64,000 nt of DNA from Cladopsammia gracilis. Lineage: Eukaryota > Cnidaria > Anthozoa > Scleractinia > Dendrophylliidae. Below the pieces are notes generated by a model. It saw only the letters and a program-made list of their open reading frames with translations, ran no database searches and was not told where the DNA came from. Position numbers and translations under genes: made by a program. Of this stretch, positions 33,180 to 44,100 are shown one piece after another (position 1 is the stretch's first letter; every line of letters starts with the position of its first letter). The stretch lies in assembly GCA_022457155.1 (NCBI GenBank), contig JAJGOT010000155.1, forward strand, positions 249,001 to 313,000, read 5' to 3'.

Positions 33180-33960
33180 AGCTAGATTTTATTGAGTAAT
33201 GTAGACATTTTGCAAGAATTTATATTTACAATAAAATTTTAGAAATTTACAGACATTATATGAACTTCGCTGAGACATTTGTGTGGTTTATTTGTGGACA
33301 TTTAACTAACATTTTATGCAATGTTTCGTTTACTTTTTACAGATATTTTAGTGAGATTTTATGCTATGCGTGTTTCACGCGTTCCTTTTATACATGCTGA
33401 TTTTACAGAGAAAATGTGGACATTTTGAATAGATTTAGTGCAATAAAATACATACATTTTACGAGCATTGTATGTACTTTTCTGTGACATTTTGTGTAGT
33501 TTTTTTGTGTACATTTTACAAACATTTCATTAAGTTTTTTTTACTCACTTTTTACAGAGATAATGAGATTTTATATTTACTGGTTTACAGAGATTTTTTT
33601 CTCGTGCCATTTTACAGAGAAAGTAGAAAGATTTTACAGAGATTTGTTGTTTGTAACAAAATCTCTGTAAATTTTACACAAAATTTACAAGAAAAACATC
33701 AAGATTACATACACATTTTATGCGATCTTAGCGCAGAAAATGTGCTGTAATTTACAGACTTTTTACGAAGTTACAAAATCTCTGGGAATGTGCACGTTTA
33801 CAGAGTTCGTAATTTACAAAGGAAATGTAGACATTTTACAGAGATTTAACTAACTTTAGTGAAGTCTGTAAGTGGTTCAAGTTTTCCAGTGAGTCGGGTA
33901 CTTACACTACTTACAATACGATACTTACGCTTATTACAAAAACAATACTTACAATACTTA
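33180..33960. repeat. Diverged TTTACAGAGATTTT-type repeat region (right)
   Basis: Many imperfect copies of TTTACAGAGATTTT, the reverse complement of the motif at 22549-23005. The outer end (GAAGTCTGTAAGTGG then TTTTCCAGTGA, 33867-33897) is an inverted match of 22581-22616. Followed by CTTACACTACTTACAAT-type repeats to about 33970. Confidence 0.65.
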
Positions 33961-34043
33961 CAGAACGATACTCACACTAAAACAATATTTTTTAACATAC
34001 TTAAATACTTATAGCTTGTACACCAAAAGAAGGAAAGTTTTAG

Positions 34044-36087
34044 CTATTGTTCCAAAAGAGGGAGGAAGGGCTCCCATTTTTTGTTGTGGAGAAAAAGGTT
34101 TTTGTTCCCTCTCGCAATAAAACGTTCGATTTGATACGTTCTCTTACATTTTTCTAAAAACAGACTAATGGAGAGGGGGGATTTATTAAGCTTAGCACGG
34201 TAGATAAAGTATTTACCCTCGAGAATGATGTAGTTAATAAGAACATCGTTGTTAATCGCACGGACAATTCCAAAGAAAATATCCTTTATGTCGAAAGGAG
34301 CGGAAATAAGCTTTTGCGATTTTAGGATGTTATTTACTTCATTCCAAAAAAGAGACACAATTCCACACCGGAAGAAGAAATGTTCTATCGTCTCTAACTC
34401 TTCCTTACAGAAGTAGCAAAGCGGTGAATCAACTATTCTAAATTTGAAAAGCATTTTGTTTGTATAACAAATTCTATGAAGTATCTTGTATTGAAATTCT
34501 CTTAATTTAGTGTCTAGCGTTATTTGGAAGGGCAGCAAATAAATTTTTTCCCAGTCTGGCTGATAGTTAAAAAAACGTTTGCTGTGTTGTAGATTTCATT
34601 GTATTTTATCATAGCTGTCGGCGTTGTCGATATTTTAGAAATGAGATGATCATAGACTGATCTAGCTTGGACCTTTTCTATATCTACTTTCTTCCCTTCA
34701 AGAAATAATGAGAATCTAGTGAGATCAACAAATTCTTCATCTGAAGGGCCAGGAGTCTCATTCGTTTTTAACACTCTGCGCCATTCTTTCGGAAGGGCAT
34801 TAGCTAGACTAAAAAGCAGAAAATGGTCGACAGGTGAAAGAATTGAGCGAAGTGGTTCCCTGATTTCTCTTAGAGAACCATTCGAGTCAACGAGGTCGCG
34901 AATTGTTATGAATCCGAACTTGATCAGCTTTTGGTTATAAACTGAACGAGATTCGATACAAATATATTTGTTATTCCACAAAACTTGATTAGATATCTCA
35001 GTATACGAGGAAGGAATGTTCTGATTTAAGGACGACCATGTCAAAATACATTCTCTGTAGAAGTCTGGAAGGATTAAAGATAATTTTGAATAATCAAAAT
35101 TACATTGAAACAAGAACTTTCCTCCCACCTTCTTTAAATAAGATTCCAAAATAAACTTCCAGCTAGCTATGGTAGGAGCAAGATACTTCTTAATACAAAT
35201 TATTCTTTGGGCGGCAATCATCGAATCTAAGTCTGGCATTTTGAGCCCACCTTTTTCAATTGGACTAATTAAGACATTGCGTTTAACCTTATCGTTACCT
35301 TTCCAAATACAAGAATAAAGTAGGGTGTTTATTTTCTTTATGAATTATTTCTTTATGAAAGATTTGATGACTTGTATTTTGCCTATTATTGTGAGGCCTC
35401 TCCAGCCCCAGCCTTTAAGCATATCTCTCAAAGATTTCTCAATTGATTCAAAGTTCAGCTTGTAAAAAAGTAAGTTATTGTAGGTGAAGTGAACCCCCAA
35501 GATTTTGATGGATTTTTTAATCTCGATTGTTCCCAAATCTAAGCTATTTAATGCGTTATTTCCAAGTAGGAGTGTTTCCGTTTTGTCTTGGTTAATCATC
35601 AGTCCTGAATATCTACCGAATAATTTGATAACGTCTAGGAGAATTATGCATGATTGTTTATCGCGAACGAATGATGTCATGTCGTCGGCAAAGGTGACTA
35701 ATTTTATTTCATTTCCATCTACTTTAATCCCCTTTATCCGAATATTATTACGGATAGAAATTGATAATAATTCAAGAACTATGATAAAGAGAGTGGATCG
35801 CCTTGCCGGACGCCTCGTTTAATGCGGAAACTTGGAGTAAAAAACCCATTGTTGGCTACACAGGTCGTTATGTCTTTATAAAAAGTTTTTATCCATTTTA
35901 TGAAGGATGCGCCGAAACCAAATAGTTCAAGCGATCTAAGCAGAAAGTCCCAGCCCAGTGAGTCGAAGGCTTTTTAAAAGTCTATGGCGGTCATTATACC
36001 TTGGTATCCCTTCAATTCCGTGAACTCCATAATATCATTTATTGTTCTAACTGCGTCAAAAATTGTTCGTCCTTTTACAAAAGAAAA
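34044..36087 (-). pseudogene. 5'-truncated, decayed LINE reverse transcriptase (L1/Tx1-like)
   Basis: Minus-strand segments give, in order: FVKGRTIFDAVRTINDIMEF and GYQGIMTAIDF, then a stop and KAFDS (36085-35950); RQGDPLS after a conserved IKRG (about 35800); TFADDMTSFVRDKQSCIILL with the catalytic ADD (35690); GLMINQDKTETLLLGNN; then CIWKGNDKVKRN and EKGGLKMPDLDSMIAAQRII; and the C-terminal zf-RVT region (34538-34044) with FQYKILHRICYTNKMLFKF, CYFCKEELETIEHFFFRC and FWNEVN. At least one nonsense and two frameshifts (about 35790 and 34530) disable it. The 5' end is cut at an A-rich microsatellite. Long open segments (239, 164 and 111 codons) suggest only moderate age. Confidence 0.9.
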
Positions 36088-36135
36088 ATAAAATAAACAA
36101 AACAAAATAAAAATAAAATAAAATAAAATAAAATA
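36083..36135. repeat. (AAAAT)n microsatellite
   Basis: An AAAAT-type pentanucleotide tract abutting the 5'-truncated end of the LINE. Confidence 0.8.
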
Positions 36136-36457
36136 TGCACCAAGGACAAAATTGCACCACAACATATACAATAAAATGTATACTTTTTTGTTATGAGTTT
36201 ACAGAGAGGGCATCGGAGGTTTATGGTACTTATTCAAACACGGTCTTTAATGGCAGAGATTGCAAAACGCGCCTTCTGGGTTGCTGAAAGACATATGGAA
36301 ATGTCCCACGAACACTGTCTAGTGTTGTAAGCACAGACTGGCAAAAAATTCAGTTTTAAGTTGAACTGTTGCAATTCTCAAAGTAACCATTCATGCAACA
36401 GCATATCGTCATAACAGTTAGGAATTCATAACTTCGTGCTTTTCTGTTCTAAACCAC

Positions 36458-37110
36458 AGCAACTGCCACATCCAAGCAGGGAAGGCAATATTGCAAATGA
36501 AGTGCTCGAAACCGATACCCAGTGAGCATAAGTGAGTGCAACACTTGAAATACTCAACAACTGACACATCCTGCCGAGGAGGGAATATTGCCACTGAAGT
36601 GCCAGAAACCGATCAGCGAGAGAGTACAAGTGAGAGCCACACTTGCAATACACAGCAACTGGAACCTGGGGAAGTAAAAAGCCACTGTCGGAAGTGCGAG
36701 AAACGGATCAGTCAGACAGCACAAGTAAGTGCAACACTTGGAATACGCAGAAACTGTCACATCCAGCAGAGGAGGTAATATTGCGACCAAAGTGCCAGAG
36801 ATAACAAGTAAGTGAAACACTTGCAATATACAGCAACTGCCACATCCGGCAGAGGAGGGAATATTGGATCGGAACTGAAGAGCCAGAAACAGATCAGCTA
36901 GAGAGCACAAGTGCCGAATGCAATACTTGCAATATAGAGCAACTGCTATCAAGGAAGGGAATACTGCCGCTGAAGTGCCAGAATCTGATCAGCCAGAGAG
37001 CACAAGTAAATGAAACACATGTAATAAACAGCAACTACAAGCAAGGGATGGGAATATTGCCACTGAAGTGCCAGAAAAAAAAAAGCCAGAGAGCACAAGT
37101 GAATGAAATG
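36458..37110 (+). repeat. Minisatellite, about 98-bp unit, seven diverged copies
   Basis: Each unit starts CAGCAACTGCCACATCC or a variant, has GAGGGAATATTGCCACTGAA then GTGCCAGAAAC.GATCAG and ACACTTGCAATA-type segments. Unit starts lie at about 36458, 36557, 36655, 36750, 36832, 36938 and 37030. Units vary in length (about 83-106 bp). The 132-codon minus-strand frame spanning several units is a by-product of the periodicity. Confidence 0.88.
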
Positions 37111-37591
37111 GGATTTATAAGTTATGATTAATTTTAATTAGTTGCCAATTTGTATAAAAAAAAGTGTATATCAGCTCTTTGGGCTGCAAGGCTGTTTTAA
37201 TAAACATGACTATCTTGTATTGCAAACAGCGCTTATCGTCTGAGATAATGTTTTTTTTATATCAGTTATGCAAAATTATTCTTGGCAATCATACCACACT
37301 AAGCGAACATTCGATTTTGGGAGAAAAAAGTAGAGAAGGGCTTGACATTTATTATATTTATACTTCAAAGAATTCTCGTTACTTTTTCATTGTTTTAACT
37401 TTTTATTTATCGTTGTTAGTTAGTGGCGTACCTGAAAACTAGCTTACAGTTGTTGTATTATATACATAAATGCACTTGACCATGTCAAATTAACGACTGA
37501 TTGACTGATTAATTGAATTTTGCTCTCAACTACTCCCTCGAATTCTCTACTAAACAGTGCGGAAGGTAGTTAGAAAACGGGAAACGACAAG
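37111..37591. other. Unassigned AT-rich sequence
   Basis: A 92-codon plus-strand frame (37164-37442) has no recognised domain. Nothing else seen. Confidence 0.4.
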
Positions 37592-38072
37592 CTCATGTCG
37601 AGGCAAGAAATTCGACAAGCACCAGGAACTTTCCGCTGTAACAGAAATAGGTGCAAAACGTGTCCTTTATCGTGTTCGTTGTTGTTCGTTTCTCTACCGG
37701 AAACGAACAACAACGAATACGACTCACCACCGTCTCTTGCTTATCTACGAATCTCATATATATGATACAGTGCTGCAGATGAAAAGTACAATACATAGGA
37801 GAGACAAAACGACATCTCAGTCTCTCATCGACAGATTTGGTGAACACAGACGCGCAATAGAAAAAGCCATTAAACAACATCACATTGATCAGCCTGCCGC
37901 CGTTTCAGATCATTTTACTCTTCCTGGCCATTCGATCAACGAGATAGAACTCATTTCCCTTCAAGTGATTAACTCAAACAGAGTTGCCATTCTTAAGGAG
38001 AGAGAAGCATTTTTAATTTCCAAGGGCAAGTCTCTTGAACCCTATGGGATGAACAGGCGCGATGAAGCTTAA
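37592..38072 (+). pseudogene. Penelope-like GIY-YIG endonuclease fragment
   Basis: The plus strand begins in one frame with RQEIRQAPGTFRCNRNRCKT and CP (the Cys-rich linker of Penelope-like elements), shifts through an IYMIQC-like and YIGET-like core near 37750-37800, and then runs open as SQSLIDRFGEHRRAIEKAI, AVSDHFTLPGHSINEIELI, INSNRVAILKEREAFLISKG and EPYGMNRRDEA with a stop at 38072. This domain is the endonuclease that primes insertion of these elements. The reverse transcriptase is absent and the first part is frameshifted. Confidence 0.85.
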
Positions 38073-38213
38073 TCGATTTCTATTTTTATAGTAGCCTATG
38101 TAAATGTTTCTGCTGTCTATTTTTGTTAACAATCGTATATGTAATCCGGCTTTTTATTTCAATCATTTTTTATCTTGTAACCGTTTTATTCCATTTTCAC
38201 TTAGCTCTTTGCA

Positions 38214-38255
38214 GCCCCTGATGAAGGTTAGTTTTGTCTAACCGAAATGTTGGGC
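38214..38255 (+). ncRNA. Hammerhead ribozyme-like motif (copy 3)
   Basis: GCCC, CTGATGA (38218-38224), stem II GGTTAG/CTAACC, GAAA (38244-38247), TGTT, GGGC. It lies about 145 bp after the endonuclease stop. Stem II differs in sequence from copies 1 and 2 but remains fully paired. Confidence 0.72.
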
Positions 38256-38695
38256 AATAAAATACCTTTTATAACTGTCCGATCAGCCTTTCATTTAGTT
38301 TTAAATGCGGAATTGACTGTTGCAATGTACGCTAAAAATGCCACTACCCTGGCTTATCTTAAGCAAACAAAATGACTAACTTATATGATAACCCGCCGAA
38401 TTAATCTCCTCGCGATGTTACTGTAACACATCACGTGGTACAAAATTGGATGTCGGGCACTGATGACGCCTGTTCCCCGCGCATCCTGCGTCATTTCGAC
38501 GACAACTTTTACAAACTGACAAGTCAAACTTCAGGCCTAAATTTTATTTTTGTTTATGGAAAAGTAAGAATTCGGTGTTAAAACACAAAACTGACACAAT
38601 AGCAAGTTATTTGCTTGTACTAGTGACGAAATTGCTTCAACACGGGTCTTTCTTCCCGTTTGTTTGCTACGATGCAAGACTTTTTAGAGCTCATG

Positions 38696-38755
38696 AGAGT
38701 AAAACGTTCCAACGACGTTGTGTGAGATAGGTCATACAATCACGGCTGACGTTAC
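38696..38755 (+). promoter_or_regulatory. Conserved block upstream of TRAF copy A
   Basis: GTAAAACGTTCCAACGACGT and GTGTGAGATAGGTC recur upstream of copy B and at 14505-14565. A 5'UTR or promoter role is inferred from conserved spacing to the RING exon. No TATA box was assigned. Confidence 0.4.
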
Positions 38756-38960
38756 TCCAAAATCAGGTTTGGATCAGCGGTTGCAGTATGAACATTGGTT
38801 TGGTGGGGGGTTCTCATTCTCGCGGGCTTAGAAACCTGATTTTGGAGTATCCAATTAAGTCACAGTCGGCGATTATATACGAGGTCACTTGCGCAAATTT
38901 GACCTCAAAGGTTTCGCTTTCAAAATAACAGCGGCGAACTGTATAGACTGGTTTTACAAA

Positions 38961-39130
38961 ATGGCGGAAGCGCCACGCAGTAGGTTACCTTCAGGTCATG
39001 ATGAGGAGTTTGTGAGTGAAGTTGAAGATGAGTGTCAGTGTTTAATTTGTCATTTGCCGCTGAAGGAGCCAGTTCTTACGAGATGCGGACACAGGTTTTG
39101 TAAAGAATGCCTCGAGGAACATTTGAGAAG
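38961..39130 (+). CDS. TRAF copy A exon 1: first three-quarters of the RING
   Basis: Encodes residues 1-56 plus two bases, from MAEAPRSRLPSG to CKECLEEHLR. It supplies six RING ligands. Donor AG|GTGCAC. An upstream in-frame extension to 38889 has no ATG and is not conserved in copy B. Confidence 0.9.
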
Positions 39131-41080
39131 GTGCACATAATATTCATGAGTTATAGATTTTGTTACTTTAGTTTAAACTTTGTCAATTTGAAACTCAACA
39201 CTATCTGTTCGCTAACACTTCGATAGGTACCTCATTTCAACAGGAGGGACATCCTGTTAATACCTCACTTCGATAGGCATCCAATACTCACACTTGAGTC
39301 CTTCGTAGTATAAACAAACAACAGTTGCCTCAATTCAGTTGGCCAATTTATAAGACCAAAGCATTGTCTTTCAACACTGGATTTTATGTTGAGAAAAAAA
39401 GAACTAACCGTCGCATACATCTCGAGCGTTTAGATAATGTCAGTTTAGTCATACAAACGCAGTTAATAGCGGCAAAGAGAGTTGTAATGTCCATTGGGAT
39501 TGGTCACATTCTTTCGTCTTTCTTTGGCCCTAAATTTTTGATTTTATAGGGATTTGTTTTTACTTTGTTTTGTTTAATCCTATTCCTGAATAATACCAAT
39601 CTTAGTTTAATCGCCAGCAATCGCTGTGATCGCGCGATCGGTTGCGGTATCATTGTTTATGGTGAACAAAATTTTAAACAAAGATTAAAAGTTTTCAAAT
39701 GCGGTTTGTTGACAGATTCTTAGAATTCTACGTCCGAAAGTTGGCCTTTCATTATTTATTAATTACTTATATTGCGTCTTTTCTATGCAATATTCAAATT
39801 TCCCATGTGTTGATTGTGTTCAATTGCGTTAAATGCAGCTTAGCAGCATAAAACAGCGTTGTTGCAGTATTTTTTTTTAAAGTTATTTAAGAACTGAAGT
39901 TATTTATGAATTTTCACGCCAACTCAGTCACAAACATTTCGTAATATTACAATTACTCGTTGCTATCCAGCTATTCAAATGTCGAACTTAAACTTTGCTG
40001 AAATAAGTTCGACGTTTGGATGAAATAAATTCAACGGATTTGTATTTGTATCGATACTGGCGTTGTATTCGTGCCAGTTAGCGACTAAAGAGGCAATAGT
40101 TCCGACGATGACGTTTCAAAAGTCGAACTTATTAAACATGTGCCGAACCTAATGCATAAATTACGTTCATTTATTTTCGATAACAGCGCTTGGCTACAAA
40201 TTTCACGCGTTAGCAGCCATGCATTTAACTTTTAAGGCGTGAAGTTAAACACTATATGAATATAGTTTAAATAAGTTAGTAGTGGGTCGCAGAAAGTGGT
40301 TTGTACAAACTTAACTTTCAGACACTGAAGCGCCCATTTCCACAAGATTCAGTAATCAATTATCAGGTTGCAATGATTTCTATTCGTGTTTCACTTTAGG
40401 CCTTCTTAAACAGTTTCAATATTTGTTCAACAACCAGTCAAAATATGTCGAGCGAATGTTGATGGAATGTTGGAACCGAAAATGATGTTATGTGGAGGCC
40501 GCTTAAAGCTATAGTATACCTTCGGGCGTGCCTCCAGTGTAACAGCACTAGCGTCTAGAGATTACTCAGTCTTAAGACACCTAAACCGGTAACCAAATTA
40601 AAGCTTATTTAGCTGGCTATCTAAATATACCTCTTATTTTCTAATATAATGGATTATCGAATATTTTACGATACCGTCGTACCGTAATGTTTTTTTTGGA
40701 AGAAAGATCATTTCTGAAACCTTTAATATTTTGACCCCCAAAAACAAATTTCAAGAAAATAGTCGATCTGAAGGAACTCTGTAACTTTAAACAATTTCAA
40801 CATCCAGCCAGCATCTCAGTTTAAAAAATTGATGGCAAAAGAACTGGGATCAACTTGGGTCCTTTTTTTTCGTGTGCGTTAGTTAGAAACATGACGAACT
40901 GAACGAAGCGTTCAAACGATTTTACCATGCACCATCTACTTTCAACAATTAGGAAATATACCATGATAACAAGATAACAATAAGATACCAATCAGAACAA
41001 GATACCATGAAAGCCCGGGTAGCAAAAATTAAGTTTGGTTTGTGACTAAACTTTATAAAGTAAGTAAATTGACGAGTTTT

Positions 41081-41111
<31 letters not shown>

Positions 41112-44100
41112 TTTTTGTTTACGGTCACTCGAACGTCAATAAACAGACAGGAAGTTCAAGCCCAGCCTTTTACTTGCCCTGCAGATAGGGAGGACCTGGA
41201 CCGAGACCGGGTAAATCACTATCATTTATTGTCTTTTATAAAATGCTCACGGAAATGCTCGCGCTATGATTGGTCAAACCGAGTTCATTATAACTCGATA
41301 AAGCACGCGCGTGACGTAAGCTTCATTAAAACCGTTTTCATTTTATAAAATAAATAAAAAACTTGTTCCTCGTGCATTGTTGAGTTATATAAGCACTTGG
41401 GAATTTTTAAGAACACTCGAGAAGTGCGAGAAGCACTCGCCTTTGGCTCGTGCTTCTCTGCACTTCTCTCGTGTTCTTGAATATTGCCGCGTGCTTATAT
41501 AACTCAATAATGCACTCGGCGCGTTTTTTATTTCTTTATTTACTTATGTATTGCTGGTTGATCTGAATGAATGAATACAGCTATTTAAATTTAGGTTGTC
41601 GGATATGAGCTTCAAGCGTACGCAACGAGACCGCAAGTTACTATGGGTAGTTGTAAATTGGTCTAAGCTTAGTTCGCGGTTTTTGCGTTTGTTAGTGCGA
41701 TGAGTAAGGTGGATGTTAGCACCATAAATGTTTGCCTTCGCTGTATGGACGAGGCATTTTAATTTGCTTTGGTCAATTTATCGTATACATAAAAATCCCA
41801 AAATACCTTGCGGTCTCGTTGCGTAGCTTGAAGCTCTCATCCGACAGGGGCAGTACACAGCTCTTACAAGGTCTTCTCTGATTTGCTGAGAAAACAATAG
41901 AACAAACAACACAACATATGGACCCTAGACCTAAAAACAATAGAGCTGCATGATATACAGGTCCAATGAAATTAGAGGTTGTAAAGAGCTGCGTGGTATC
42001 TGATCCGACAACCTAAATTGAAATAGCTGTAAATGAGTGAAAGAATGATTGAGCAAATGAATGAGCGAATGAATGAGCGAGCTAATGAATCAATAAATGA
42101 ATGAACGAACGAACGAACGAACGACTGAATGAATGAATGAATGAATGAATGAATGAACTAATTAATTAATTAATTAATTAACATATTATTGATATATTTT
42201 CAGTCTTTTCTGTCGCGTAGGAGGTTCCATGTAAAATGACTCGTAAAATGTAAATTTACAAACAACGAAAAAAAAGAAGTGGCAAAGTGTTGATTAAATT
42301 ATGACACTGAAGGGCTATCACATTTTCACAAAAACAAGCACACTTGATCGGAAACACTTTCTCAAATAACATATTCTAGATAGTCGTTTAAATTCTTGTA
42401 TAACTATAATCTATTTAGTGAGTCAAGAACTTGCAACTATTTTTAAGGTACACCAAAACGGCAAGCCTTCGTTCATCGTTTGCCGCAGGACACAAAACTG
42501 AATCTCCGTAAGTTTGGACCCTCACAGTGATCAAATCTTGTTCTCACTACGGCCAATCTTAAGCACTTCATACAGTTGTAATAATGTGTAATATTTTGCT
42601 GTGTGATATTTGTAATACTTTCTTTTTTTCATTAAATAGTCAGTGTTTTGCTGTGAATAATAAAGCATACAAGTTCTATTGCATGTTAACGTCTTGAGTA
42701 CTCAAGCTGTTATAGAATAATGAATTTCTTTATCGGTTTTTTAGGATGTATTTCCTGACAAAGCAACTGGAAGGAAAATTCTGTCGTTTGCAATCAAATG
42801 TCCAAGTGAAGATTGCGACTGGACCGGTGAACTGAGGAACAAAGAGGTAAAAACTGAAACACAAATATTATTAAAAGTTTATTGTATTCAGTTTCTCGCG
42901 AGCACACGGGACATCAAGGAAAATCTCAGTCCTCGATGTCGAGTCGAACCCATGACCTTCCGTACAACGGAATGACGTTCTAACCACTGAGCTGCATGGG
43001 GACAAGTAGTGAGCTTCGTGATTTCCTAGTTTCATATGTGATACTCATCCTGCATGAATACTGATAGATCAATGATATTGAGAGAGTCGCGTGTGGTAAT
43101 TTTAAAAGAAAGATGGTAAATGTTAAGCTTGATGATGTCATCACAGTAAACTGTTTTGAGTTTGTCTCGAGCATGAGAGAGAAAGTGAATATTAATTATT
43201 ATTTTGCTATTTTTAGTTTATTTTTAAAACATCACCGAGCTTAATAACATACCATTTTCCACACCTTTTATTAGCACACGAAACATGAAAATTCTTATTG
43301 TTTCTAACAGGTCCACCTGGAAACTTGCTCTTCCAAAGTTGTTTCCTGTACCAACAAAAATTGTCACGTAACTTTGAGAAGGAAAGATCTGGAGCAACAC
43401 GTGACGATCACGTGCGAGTGGAGGATCATAGAGTGTGAATACTGCAAGGAGCCACACCCGGAGTGTCACATGCAGGTAAAATTAATTAAGAATATCAAAG
43501 AGACTCTAATAACCACGTTATGTACCATTTGCATGATGCTTTACTGATGATACCTTCGAACTTGACAAACTTTGTAAGCCACAGATCCCCAAGCTCACTA
43601 TCTGATAACGGGGACATGACACTTGCTTATGAGCCAGCTTATAGATGAACGGTATTGTGTTACAAATATTTAATTTATAAATGTTTGTATGGAAACGTAA
43701 TGATATGATTTTGTTTTAAATTCATAATCATATTGGCAGTCCTCGGAATTTTTTTCATCCAATTATTTTCAAATTGGACAGCATGTCGTATATACCTATA
43801 CATATACACGCGTCCAAACTGTTTTGGACATATTCACCCACGGGCGGTTCAAACTCACCATCAGATAACTGGGGCGTGACTCTTGTTTATGACCTTGGGC
43901 CGCCTGTGGGTGAATATGTCCAAGACGATTTGGACGAGGGTATTTCGAATTTGAGAGAATTGTGTAGCAAGTGAGCTGACAGGAAATTTGAACATAACTG
44001 TTTTGATTAATTCACAAAACATTCGAATTTTTACCTTTAAAACAAAATAGTTGTTTCCCATACAAACACTTCCAAATCGAATCTTTGTAACATAATACCG

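Noticed and set aside
36554..36952. 132-aa minus ORF
   Set aside because: It spans several minisatellite units; unit length variation would break any true repeat protein frame.
38889..38960. N-terminal extension of TRAF copy A
   Set aside because: The frame is open but has no ATG before 38961, and the corresponding sequence of copy B differs in length.
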